Positions 1-6,862 of a DNA stretch of 9,795 bases are shown here, one piece after another (positions within the stretch are counted from its first letter, which is position 1; every line of letters begins with the position of its first letter). Source of the DNA: Thiodiazotropha sp037382065. GTDB taxonomy: Bacteria; Pseudomonadota; Gammaproteobacteria; Chromatiales; Chromatiaceae. Under the pieces are notes generated by a model. It was not told the DNA's origin, ran no database searches, and was given only the letters and a program-made list of their open reading frames with translations. Both the position numbers and the translations under genes were made by a program. The stretch lies in assembly GCA_037382065.1 (NCBI GenBank), contig JARRQF010000255.1:1-9795 (forward strand), in the 5' to 3' direction.

Positions 1-190
1 GCGTTGCAATGCTTGAAAAGGGCGAGCCATTCCCTGCGCATTGCGCCTTGTCTCCTGGCCTGAGCAGGCTTCTATCATCGTCAATTTGTATGAAGCACCA
101 CACTAGTTTAAACCTGTACCGAACCCCAATTCCGATTGTGGCATAAGTGGTTGGGTTGGCAACACAACACTAATAAAAAGAGGCGTGTGA
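1..190. other. Upstream spacer, no convincing gene
   Basis: I see no supported gene here. The first 60 bases are GC-richer than what follows and contain an 11-base palindrome (GCGCATTGCGC, 36-46). One forward frame stays open from the window edge to a stop near 144, but its peptide (MLEKGEPFPAHCALSPG near the start) looks like translated repeat rather than protein. The remainder up to 170 is ordinary spacer and should carry the promoter of the response regulator gene, though I cannot point to clear -35/-10 boxes. An AAAAAGAGG purine run at about 175-183 serves as the ribosome binding site of the next gene. Confidence 0.4.
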
Positions 191-922
191 TTGATACACA
201 GTAATATGATTCAGGGTCCAGCTCAAGTGCTACTGGTGGAGGATGATGTGGAGCTTGCCGAGTTGGTTCAAGAGTATCTGGAGCGCTATGAATTCGAAGT
301 GCATCTGGAGCACAGAGGGGATACCGCTCCAGATCGGGTGCGTAGTCTGAAACCTGATATTCTGGTGTTGGATCTTAACCTGCCGGGGCGGGATGGCCTG
401 GAGATCTGCCGCGAGATGCGTATGGAATACCAGGGCCCAATCGCCATGTTTACGGCTCGGGATGAGGATGTGGATGAGGTCGTCGGCTTAGAGCTGGGTG
501 CGGATGACTATCTGACCAAGCCTGTCGAACCTCGGGTGTTGCTGGCTCGGTTACGTTCCCTGTTGCGTCGCTACCGGACGATCTCTTCCGCTCAGTCTCA
601 TGTGAATAGGGAGCAGCTCGGTTTTGGCGGCTTACAGATTGATGCTTGTGGTCGAACGGTCTCCCTCGGCGGGCAATCTATCGAGCTTTCGACCGGAGAG
701 TTCGATCTGCTTTGGCTGCTCGCTAGCAATGCTGGGCGGGTCGTTGATCGAGATAGTACCTTGAAAAGCCTGCGCGGTTTTGGATATGACGGTCTCGATC
801 GTTCTGTGGATATCGGGATATCGAGACTGCGGCGCAAACTGAGTGACAATGCTCATCGTCCCTATCGTATTAAGACGATACGTGGGCGGGGATATCTGTT
901 CGTCTCCGACGCCTGGGAGTGA
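191..922 (+). CDS. RstA-like OmpR/PhoB-family response regulator
   Basis: Cytoplasmic DNA-binding response regulator of a two-component system. The receiver domain (about residues 11-130) has the acidic pair D18-D19, phospho-acceptor D61 in VLDLNLPGRDG, T88 and K111 (YLTKP). A winged-helix DNA-binding domain follows (about 143-240) and ends in the typical RGRGYLF wing. The C-terminal half (LRGFGYDGLDRSVD, ISRLRRKL, PYRIKT, final DAWE) is strikingly like E. coli RstA as I remember it, so the subfamily call is strong; target genes are unknown. Start: TTG at 191 sits 7 bases after AGAGG (179-183), a better fit than the in-frame ATG at 206, which is 22 bases from that site and would shorten the protein by 5 residues. 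The cognate sensor kinase lies downstream, separated by about 300 bases that hold a palindromic element. Confidence 0.93.
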   Translation: MIHSNMIQGPAQVLLVEDDVELAELVQEYLERYEFEVHLEHRGDTAPDRVRSLKPDILVLDLNLPGRDGLEICREMRMEYQGPIAMFTARDEDVDEVVGLELGADDYLTKPVEPRVLLARLRSLLRRYRTISSAQSHVNREQLGFGGLQIDACGRTVSLGGQSIELSTGEFDLLWLLASNAGRVVDRDSTLKSLRGFGYDGLDRSVDIGISRLRRKLSDNAHRPYRIKTIRGRGYLFVSDAWE

Positions 923-959
923 TGTTTAACCTAAAAAGATCAGTTGGACAGCGTGAAAG

Positions 960-1104
960 GTGCGCTTGTGGTGGTGCAGGGCAAGAGTCGCTCCTGCACA
1001 TCCATGTGCCCGCGACACTTGTGCATCCCTGCACGGCGCGCAACGACGCACAATAGCCCGCTATTCCAAGGAGTTGCAACGCCGCCATGCGCCGCCACAA
1101 GTGT
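960..1104. repeat. GC-rich palindromic dispersed-type element
   Basis: Non-coding, GC-rich block between the two-component genes, made of nested inverted repeats. CTTGTGGTGG (965-974) pairs with CCGCCACAAG (1092-1101) in 9 of 10 positions and brackets the block. Inside are GTGCAGGG (974-981) with CCCTGCAC (1027-1034), GCACAT-CC-ATGTGC (996-1009), AATAGC-CC-GCTATT (1052-1065), and ACACTTGTG (1015-1023) with CACAAGTGT (1096-1104). Small ORFs can be read through it on both strands but look like translated repeat. The composition and nested stems suggest a mobile or dispersed intergenic repeat (REP/MITE-like) or a structured RNA. No transposase is present. Copy number elsewhere cannot be judged from this window. 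Confidence 0.6.
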
Positions 1105-1221
1105 GCCATTCACGTTGTAGCGTGATTCACTCAGTAGGTGACCATCACCATCGAAGCTATTTTCTTCAAAATCAGATACCTGTTATTAGAATGGAGCAGT
1201 CAATTGATTTTTTTAGGTTTA

Positions 1222-2808
1222 ATGGCACGACTCTATCTTACGCTCTATGGGGTGCTTTTTATCACATTTGGACTCTATGTCGCGGGCTTGGTCTGGATTC
1301 CTGATGTGGCGTTGCAAGGCACGATCCAGGGTTACTATGAACGAGCGATGATCGGTGTTTACGATCTGCTGGAGGATAGACTGGCAACCCGCCCCCAATC
1401 AGAGTGGGATGATGTGATCAAAGAGTTGGAACCTGATTTCAGACAGGGGCTTGGACTCTATGAACTACAAGAGCTGTCGTTAGAAAAGTCTGCCAGGCAA
1501 AAACTTAAGCAAGGCGCGTTATTCTTTACCAATAAAGAGGAGCAAGCAATTTTTTATAAACGGGTGCCCGACTCCAACCGCTATTTAATGATAGTGCTGG
1601 GTTCCAATGCTGAACAACAGGAGATTGAAAGTGTAAAAGGCATCATGCGGCTGATCGAGGAGCGTTTTTTGGCTCACGATAAAGCCGAGTGGCCTGAGGT
1701 TTTGGCTGAGCTGGGTCAGCTTATTAAGATGCCTTTGGCTCTATTGCCGCTTAATGATTCTGGATTGCCTCTAAAGCGGCTGGATGACCTAAAAGCAGGG
1801 CGTATTGTGGTGCTTGGATTGGAAGAGCAGCGAAACACCTACTATAAAAAATTGGCGGATTCTGGCTTGGTATTTCGTGCCGGGCCTTTTGACATCCCAC
1901 TGATTCTGCGCCACTTCAATATTCTCTTGTTATTTCTGCTGGCGTTGGTAACCGCTTTGGCAGTCTATCTATGGGTGCGGCCGGTGTGGCGAGACCTGAA
2001 TCGTTTCGACCAAGGGGTAAACCGTTTCGGTGCTGGTGATCTGGATACCCGCCTGACAGTCAGTAAGCGATCAGCACTAAAGCCTCTGGCCGAAGCCTTT
2101 AATGGCATGGCGGAGCGTATGAAGCGGCTGATCCACTCCCACAGGGAACTGACCGGGGCGGTCTCACATGAACTACGCACCCCCATTGCGCGTCTACGTT
2201 TCCGTGTCGATATGCTGGAGGACCCCCAGTCAGGGGATGACATCAAGCGACATATTTCGGCGATGCGCAAGGACATCCTAGAGTTGGAGGAGTTGGTTAG
2301 TGAGTCCCTCAGTTATTCACGTCTCGATAGGGAGCGCCCAGAATTGATGCAAGAACCGGTCTACCTTCAGGATTGGTTGCACGCTCTGCTGATTGAGACG
2401 AAAGATGATATCAAGGGTGTTAAAGCCGAATTGGTGTCCCAGTCGTGTACCAACCAGCTTCAGGTGCAACTCGATTCGAGACTGATGGGTCGGGCAGTAA
2501 AAAATCTACTACGAAACGGTTGCCGCCATGCTGTAAGTCAGTTGAGCGTTACCGGGGATTATGAAAATGGTCAGGCTAAGATTGTTGTCGAGGATGACGG
2601 TAGCGGCGTGCCACCACGAGAGCGCAAGCGTATTTTTGAACCTTTTGCCCGTTTGGGGGCGGCCCGAGACAGAGAGTCGGGCGGGGTAGGTTTAGGTTTG
2701 GCTATTGTAAAGCAGATAGCTCGATGGCATGGGGGGCGAGTGTGGGTTGAGAGCACGCCTTCAGGAGGTGCCCGCTTCGTCATTGCCTGGCCAACCACAC
2801 AATTCTAA
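1222..2808 (+). CDS. RstB-like sensor histidine kinase
   Basis: Inner-membrane sensor kinase, presumed partner of the RstA-like regulator. Numbered from ATG 1222 (528 aa): TM1 about 5-25, periplasmic sensor region about 26-230, TM2 about 232-252 (ILLLFLLALVTALAVYLW), HAMP about 253-305, H-box AVSHELRTPIARLR with phospho-accepting H316, N-box KNLLRNGCRHA (N428, N432), G1 box VEDDGSGVP and G2 box GGVGLGLAIV. The order and wording (IFEPFARL, RDRESGG, GGARFVIAWP) resemble E. coli RstB. The reading frame is open from a GTG at 1138, adding 28 residues. I prefer ATG 1222 because the sequence from there (MARLYLTLY then a hydrophobic run) matches the RstB N-terminus and has AGG at 1215-1217, while GTG 1138 has no ribosome site and lies just past the palindromic element. 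The sensed signal is unknown. The periplasmic domain is somewhat longer than in RstB. Confidence 0.92.
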   Translation: MARLYLTLYGVLFITFGLYVAGLVWIPDVALQGTIQGYYERAMIGVYDLLEDRLATRPQSEWDDVIKELEPDFRQGLGLYELQELSLEKSARQKLKQGALFFTNKEEQAIFYKRVPDSNRYLMIVLGSNAEQQEIESVKGIMRLIEERFLAHDKAEWPEVLAELGQLIKMPLALLPLNDSGLPLKRLDDLKAGRIVVLGLEEQRNTYYKKLADSGLVFRAGPFDIPLILRHFNILLLFLLALVTALAVYLWVRPVWRDLNRFDQGVNRFGAGDLDTRLTVSKRSALKPLAEAFNGMAERMKRLIHSHRELTGAVSHELRTPIARLRFRVDMLEDPQSGDDIKRHISAMRKDILELEELVSESLSYSRLDRERPELMQEPVYLQDWLHALLIETKDDIKGVKAELVSQSCTNQLQVQLDSRLMGRAVKNLLRNGCRHAVSQLSVTGDYENGQAKIVVEDDGSGVPPRERKRIFEPFARLGAARDRESGGVGLGLAIVKQIARWHGGRVWVESTPSGGARFVIAWPTTQF

Positions 2809-2810
2809 AA

Positions 2811-2826
2811 GGGGGCCGAAGCCCCC
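2811..2826. terminator. Bidirectional hairpin terminator between convergent genes
   Basis: Perfect 6-bp GC stem: GGGGGC (2811-2816), loop CGAA (2817-2820), GCCCCC (2821-2826). It begins two bases after the kinase stop codon. Read on the minus strand it becomes GGGGGC-TTCG-GCCCCC followed by TTTT, a UUCG-tetraloop intrinsic terminator for the convergent metal-binding protein gene. On the plus strand the downstream tract (ATAATTTAT) is weaker. Confidence 0.85.
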
Positions 2827-2868
2827 ATAATTTATCTACTTACTGATTCTGAGTAACGATTTGTACCC

Positions 2869-4167
2869 CTAGTCATCACTATTATTGCGTGAGTGACCCG
2901 AAAACCTACTTTCCCAGTAATTTGCATAATTGTCATTCGAATCACGACGTTCATGGTTACACGAATCACGACGTCCATGGTTATGCGAACCATGATATCT
3001 ATGGTCATTGTGAGAAAATTCGTTCTCTTCAGAACCATTTAATTCTGGGATACCTTCATCTGAATCACTGTTTTCATGATTATCGCAGTTACAATCATGA
3101 TCATTCCAGTGGTGAGATCTCCACCATGGCTCTTCATGCGAGCCATCATCACTATTATCATTCTGGCACACGCTGTCAGTGTAATCTGCAAGAGCGTTAC
3201 AGTTATTATCTATAGCATCTCCGCAGATCTCTAGTGCGCCAGGATTGATGTCGAAATTGGTGTCATCACAATCGATTGCGCCACAATTACCACCTTCAAT
3301 GCTGTAACCATCACCATCAGCGTCAGTACAATCAACTGGACAATTAATCGCATTCATATCAGCTGTATCAGTCAGGCCATTACAGTTGTTATCGACATGA
3401 TCACCACAGATTTCTGCGGCACCTGGGTTTACAGCTGAGTTATTATCATCACAGTCGATGGCACCACATGAGCCGCCTTCAGTAGAATAACCATCTGAAT
3501 CCATATCAGTACATTCGGCAGAGCAGTTAACTGAATTTGGATCTGCTGTATCGGTCAAGCCGTTCCCGTCATTATCAACGCCATCGGTACAATCTTCAGG
3601 GGCGCCAGGATATGCTGAATGGTCGCTGTCGTTAAAGTCAGCTTCAGTACCGCAACTCTCGCCTTCAGCAAAGAAACCATCACTATCTGCGTCAGTACAA
3701 TATTGTGGATCAGGTGCTGGTACTGGATCAGGTATTGGCATTGGTTCCGGTACTGGCATTGGTTCCGGTACTGGCATTGGTTCCGGTACTGGCATTGGTT
3801 CCGGTATCGGCATTGGTTCCGGTATCGGCATTGGTTCCGGTACCGGCATTGGTTCTGGTATCGGCATTGGTTCTGGTACCGGCATTGGTTCCGGTACTGG
3901 TTCAGGAGTTGGTTCAGGAGTTGGTTCAGGAGTTGGTTCAGGAGTTGGTTCAGGAGTTGGTTCAGGAGTTGGTTTTGCGCTATCATCGGAGTGGCATGCC
4001 GTGCAGCTATCAGCCTGATATGCTGGTAAAAGATCGTTTCCTTGGTCGCTACAATAGTTGGTTATGGTAGTATTCATTGAAGAGAAGGCGCTTGCTTGCT
4101 GAGCTCCAGCAAGAAGCGAAGTGCTCAAAATGAGCAGAGCCATTTTCTTGTTTTTACTGGGTATCAT
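2869..4167 (-). CDS. Secreted heme/MopE-repeat protein with Pro-rich linker
   Basis: A 432-aa exported protein of unknown function with a modular layout. Numbered from ATG 4167: signal peptide 1-27 (KNKK, hydrophobic core, AQQASA|F), a short Cys-containing segment with one CxxCH heme c motif (CTACH, C55-H59), a Pro-rich spacer of PTPE and PMPVPE/PMPIPE repeats, three tandem modules of the MopE putative metal-binding type (Pfam Cu-binding_MopE style: CTDxDxDGY, then CGAIDCDD, NPGAxEICGD, DNNCNG), and a tail rich in His, Asp, Asn and Arg. The DxDxDG loops are calcium-binding-like; the MopE name comes from a copper-binding secreted protein of Methylococcus, so the metal here is uncertain. The frame is open up to ATG 4251, but the signal peptide begins properly only at 4167, which has GAGAG about 10 bases upstream. 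The gene is divergent from the cytochrome operon and ends at a UUCG terminator. Confidence 0.85.
   Translation of the reverse strand: MIPSKNKKMALLILSTSLLAGAQQASAFSSMNTTITNYCSDQGNDLLPAYQADSCTACHSDDSAKPTPEPTPEPTPEPTPEPTPEPTPEPVPEPMPVPEPMPIPEPMPVPEPMPIPEPMPIPEPMPVPEPMPVPEPMPVPEPMPIPDPVPAPDPQYCTDADSDGFFAEGESCGTEADFNDSDHSAYPGAPEDCTDGVDNDGNGLTDTADPNSVNCSAECTDMDSDGYSTEGGSCGAIDCDDNNSAVNPGAAEICGDHVDNNCNGLTDTADMNAINCPVDCTDADGDGYSIEGGNCGAIDCDDTNFDINPGALEICGDAIDNNCNALADYTDSVCQNDNSDDGSHEEPWWRSHHWNDHDCNCDNHENSDSDEGIPELNGSEENEFSHNDHRYHGSHNHGRRDSCNHERRDSNDNYANYWESRFSGHSRNNSDD
2938..3009 (-). repeat. 24-bp tandem repeat in the C-terminal tail
   Basis: Three 24-bp units lie at 2938-2961, 2962-2985 and 2986-3009. 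The first two differ at only a few positions (CGAATCACGACGTTCATGG versus CGAATCACGACGTCCATGG) and the third is diverged. On the minus strand they encode eight-residue His/Arg/Asp/Ser units (HGRRDSCN, HERRDSND) near the end of the secreted protein. The unit length keeps the frame. Confidence 0.75.
3166..3699 (-). repeat. Three tandem MopE-type metal-binding modules
   Basis: Coding repeat of about 61 residues. Module 1 spans about 3514-3699, module 2 about 3331-3513, module 3 about 3166-3330. Each opens with C-T-D-x-D-x-D-G-(F/Y), a calcium-loop-like sequence. In modules 2 and 3 this is followed by CGAIDCDD, NPGAxEICGD and DNNCN. Module 1 is degenerate: CGAIDCDD becomes CGTEADFND, and DNNCNG becomes DNDGNG, losing two cysteines. 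Modules 2 and 3 are much closer to each other than to module 1, which suggests a more recent duplication. Confidence 0.8.
3731..3898 (-). repeat. 18-bp coding minisatellite (PMPVPE/PMPIPE)
   Basis: Nine consecutive 18-bp units (3731-3892, plus-strand form GGTAYYGGCATTGGTTCC with minor changes) and a 6-bp partial unit to 3898. On the minus strand each encodes E-P-M-P-(V/I)-P. Changes between units are almost all at two positions, TACT/TATC/TACC/TATT, which toggles Val and Ile. The unit is a multiple of three, so gain or loss of copies alters linker length without a frameshift. Confidence 0.92.
3899..3970 (-). repeat. 12-bp coding minisatellite (PTPE), six identical units
   Basis: Six identical copies of GGTTCAGGAGTT occupy 3899-3970 and encode six P-T-P-E units on the minus strand, directly after the heme-motif segment. 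The perfect identity indicates recent expansion or homogenisation by slippage or recombination. It abuts the 18-bp array, so the linker is built of two different arrays. Confidence 0.95.
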
Positions 4168-4328
4168 ATTTTTTAATCTCTCATCCGATAGTTTATTAAT
4201 AGTGTATCCAATTCGTTCGCTTAGAATGAGATCAATAAAGTTCGATGTCATGCAAAATCACTAGGTATGATTATTTTATCGATGCCATTCTGGCACGAGA
4301 GATAGTGTCTTGATCAAAGGTATGTATC

Positions 4329-4344
4329 TGTGAATATATTCACA
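4329..4344. promoter_or_regulatory. Perfect CRP-type operator
   Basis: TGTGAATATATTCACA is a 16-bp perfect palindrome matching the CRP core TGTGA-N6-TCACA at all ten specified bases. It lies about 170 bases upstream of the chosen start of the minus-strand secreted protein and over 500 upstream of the plus-strand operon, so it more likely serves the former. On the minus strand a TAAAAT box (4278-4273) would put a start site near 4266, placing the operator around -70, a spacing used by class I CRP sites. The promoter part is inference; the palindrome is direct. Confidence 0.7.
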
Positions 4345-4597
4345 CTACCATTGGGATACTTTTCCCATCTATTGATATTTTCAAACGCGATCACATAAAT
4401 GATAGGTATTGATTATTAGTTCGCAAAGTAGATAATTATCTTTAATTAATTATTATTTTTGCGAGTGACATCTGGTTTAAGGGAAAAAATACTTGAAAAT
4501 TAAAAAATAGCGAGAGCTATGAAGGTATGTAGACACTCAAGGATTGATATATTGGAATATAAGGATAAGCTAAATCTATATTTTTAGAAATAATGCA

Positions 4598-4611
4598 TTG
4601 ATAAATGTCAA
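4598..4611. promoter_or_regulatory. FNR-type box upstream of cytochrome operon
   Basis: TTGAT-AAAT-GTCAA matches the FNR consensus TTGAT-N4-ATCAA at nine of ten positions. It is about 230 bases upstream of the multiheme cytochrome gene. A TATTAT box at 4636-4641 would put a start site near 4648 with the FNR-like box close to -43, near the usual class II position of -41.5. An AT-rich region yields such matches by chance fairly easily, so this remains a candidate. Confidence 0.5.
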
Positions 4612-4843
4612 TCGTATTTGATACTCTTATCCACATATTATTCTGTTTTTAACAAATAACGATAACCAATATCACATGACATAATATTTATTTGATAAAA
4701 AATAATAAACAATAAATTTGCGCGTTATTCCTTTTTAGCTATTACAGATGGGTGGTTGAGCTCCGGGTGGGAGGCTGTTCATTGCGCATATTTAAACCTA
4801 AAAAATTCAAAAGAAAATAATAAATAGATCTGAGGAAGATAAT

Positions 4844-6832
4844 ATGTGGAGAAATATCACCAGGCACGTTTCCTGGCTAGTGCTCTTGTTTCTGATATTC
4901 AATATCCAATCTGTTCACAGCTCAACCACCGCTACGCCAAACTTAACTCTGCTAGGTGAAACTGTTCCGCAAGGCTTCGATCCCACAACAGGTAAGCGTA
5001 TTATTCCCAACGAGCGCTGCCTGACTTGCCATGGCGATGAAAATGAAAAGTCTGATGTGCGTGATGATGGCAGCAAGGTCAAAATATTTGTACACAGCAA
5101 GCAAATTAAGGCAAGTGTGCATGGTGAGTTGCACTGTAATAGCTGTCATATCACTATCGATCGTGTGCCGCACCGTAAGGCTCCTGCCGTTATCGTGGGT
5201 TGTGTTGACTGCCATAAAGAGACCTGGGAAAAGCATCAGAATGACCCAGATGAAAAATATAAGCGGCTTAAAGTCGTTAATGAGCAGATCGATAACTACA
5301 TGCAGTCGATTCACGCCCAGCCAAGCTCACTCGATCAGTCCCATACCAATGCCACCTGCTATGACTGCCACGATGCGCACAATGTCGGAGAGCTAGGCAG
5401 CATACAACGCGCCAAGAAGCGCCTGAAAAACCCGGAAGTCTGCGGTCGTTGCCACGAAGAGCAACTGGCAGATTATCGTACTTCCAGTCACGGTAAGGCA
5501 GTCTTGGAAGAGGGAGATAGTGAGTCAGCGGTATGCTCTGATTGTCATACTACCCATGCTATTGATTCACCCGAAACCGACAAGGCCAAGCTGGCTATTA
5601 CCAAAAATTGTGGTGATTGCCATGAAGAGGCTCGGCGTACCTATTTTGCTTCATATCATGGTCAGGTGCATCGTCTCGGATATACCAATACAGCGAAATG
5701 TCACGACTGTCACGGTAGTCATAAGATCAAGGGTGAAGATGATCCGACTTCAGAGATTCATGCCAATAATCGTCTGGAAAACTGTAAAGTCTGCCACAAA
5801 GACGCAAATGAGAATTTTCTGACCTTCTGGCCGCACGGTGATGCGGATGATAAGGAAAAGTACCCTGGTTTGTGGTTTTTCAAACTTTTTATGCAGACAT
5901 TGATCTTCAGTGTCATGGCTTTTTTCTGGGTTCATGTGTTGCTATGGCTCTACCGCGAGGTGATGGATCGTTTGCAAAATAAGGGCTTCAACGAAGACCT
6001 GGATCACCCCGAGGTAGTCTATTTCCGTCGCTTTCCGGTTGTTTGGCGTTGGATTCATGGTCTGTTTGCCATCTCCACCATGACCCTGATTTTGACTGGT
6101 ACCACACTATTATTCTCACATACCAGCTGGGCCAAGGCTGTGGTGGTATTTTTGGGTGGCACGTTAATGGAGGGCATTATTCACCGCACTGCTGCCATTA
6201 TCTGGTTGGGTATTTTCTTTACTCATCTGGCGATAGCTATTGTGAACATCTGGCGTAAGCGTGACACATTTGAGTGGTTTGGCAGCACTTCCCTACTGCC
6301 AACTTGGAATGATTGGCACGATCTTCGTAAAATGTTCAAGTGGTTCCTTGGTCGTGGCCCACGCCCCGATTTCTACTACTGGACCTATTGGCAAAAATTT
6401 GATTACTGGGCACCATTCTGGGGAGCAACAGTCATTGGCTTATCGGGTCTCATGCTATTCATGCCAGAGAAGACGGCTCTCTTTCTACCGGGCTGGATGT
6501 TCAATATTGCTACTTTGGTTCATGCCGAAGAGGCGCTATTGGCCGCTATCTTCCTAAACTCGGTACACTTCTTTAACGTGCACTTCAGGCCTGAGCGTTT
6601 CCCAATGAGTACCACCATATTCACTGGCTCTATTCCTATCGAGGAGTTTAAACATGACCATCATCTCGAATATGAGCGACTGGTCGCTAGCGGAGAGCTG
6701 GATAAGTATCTGGTTAAGCGCCCATCCCGTCGTTCTGATCTGGCAGCCTCGTTCATCACTACCGTGCTGATTATGACCGGCTTGGCTCTGCTCAGCCTCG
6801 TGTTGATTGGCCTGATGACGGCGCCAAATTGA
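4844..6832 (+). CDS. CbcL-like nonaheme cytochrome c / b-type cytochrome fusion
   Basis: Predicted inner-membrane electron carrier linking the quinone pool to periplasmic partners; 662 aa. The N-terminal hydrophobic segment (about 9-25) is a signal peptide or anchor. The periplasmic domain carries nine CxxCH motifs, with first cysteines at residues 59, 98, 120, 172, 200, 231, 256, 286 and 314. The membrane domain has helices at about 343-370, 403-424, 447-470, 522-541, 550-577 and 634-657. It resembles HydC/FdnI-type diheme cytochrome b, with candidate ligands H405, H447, H461, H560 and H575. Nine c hemes fused to a b-type cytochrome is the layout of Geobacter CbcL, used there for iron-oxide respiration. 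Here the gene heads an operon with FccA- and FccB-like genes, 30 bases before the next start, so sulfur chemistry is the likelier role. The start is well supported by GAGGA at 4832-4836, 7 bases from ATG. Electron direction is not shown by the sequence. Confidence 0.88.
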   Translation: MWRNITRHVSWLVLLFLIFNIQSVHSSTTATPNLTLLGETVPQGFDPTTGKRIIPNERCLTCHGDENEKSDVRDDGSKVKIFVHSKQIKASVHGELHCNSCHITIDRVPHRKAPAVIVGCVDCHKETWEKHQNDPDEKYKRLKVVNEQIDNYMQSIHAQPSSLDQSHTNATCYDCHDAHNVGELGSIQRAKKRLKNPEVCGRCHEEQLADYRTSSHGKAVLEEGDSESAVCSDCHTTHAIDSPETDKAKLAITKNCGDCHEEARRTYFASYHGQVHRLGYTNTAKCHDCHGSHKIKGEDDPTSEIHANNRLENCKVCHKDANENFLTFWPHGDADDKEKYPGLWFFKLFMQTLIFSVMAFFWVHVLLWLYREVMDRLQNKGFNEDLDHPEVVYFRRFPVVWRWIHGLFAISTMTLILTGTTLLFSHTSWAKAVVVFLGGTLMEGIIHRTAAIIWLGIFFTHLAIAIVNIWRKRDTFEWFGSTSLLPTWNDWHDLRKMFKWFLGRGPRPDFYYWTYWQKFDYWAPFWGATVIGLSGLMLFMPEKTALFLPGWMFNIATLVHAEEALLAAIFLNSVHFFNVHFRPERFPMSTTIFTGSIPIEEFKHDHHLEYERLVASGELDKYLVKRPSRRSDLAASFITTVLIMTGLALLSLVLIGLMTAPN

Positions 6833-6862
6833 TAGGCCCAGATAAATTAGAGAGACGATGAT

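Larger units (their letters stand above)
4168..4843. other. AT-rich divergent regulatory region
   Basis: About 680 bases with no supported gene, strongly AT-rich and separating the minus-strand heme/MopE-like gene from the plus-strand cytochrome operon. It contains the CRP-type palindrome and FNR-type box listed separately, a perfect GATAATTATC palindrome at 4431-4440, a TTGATCAA palindrome at 4310-4317, and a short GC-richer patch near 4748-4785 of unknown meaning. The length leaves room for long untranslated leaders on both sides. I recognise no known riboswitch. Confidence 0.6.

Noticed and set aside
3..146. Forward frame open from the window edge to a stop near 144
   Set aside because: The peptide has no recognisable domain, the DNA contains a GC-rich palindrome and looks like intergenic repeat, and no upstream context is available.
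960..1304. 114-aa plus-strand frame across the palindromic element, and an overlapping minus-strand frame
   Set aside because: Arg/Cys/His-rich product of inverted repeats that runs into the kinase gene in another frame.
3700..3970. Repeat block as a CRISPR array
   Set aside because: Units are contiguous 12- and 18-bp coding repeats with no spacers and no cas genes nearby.
3555..4070. Long repetitive frames on both strands over the minisatellites (NQLLNQLL, WFRSWFRS, VPVLALVP types)
   Set aside because: They are other-frame readings of the 12-bp and 18-bp repeats; only the minus-strand frame with signal peptide, heme motif and MopE modules makes sense.
4168..4251. N-terminal extension of the secreted protein to ATG 4251
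   Set aside because: No ribosome site before 4251, and the extension would bury the signal peptide behind 28 unrelated residues.
4310..4317. TTGATCAA palindrome as a second FNR site
   Set aside because: FNR half-sites need a four-base spacer, which is absent here.
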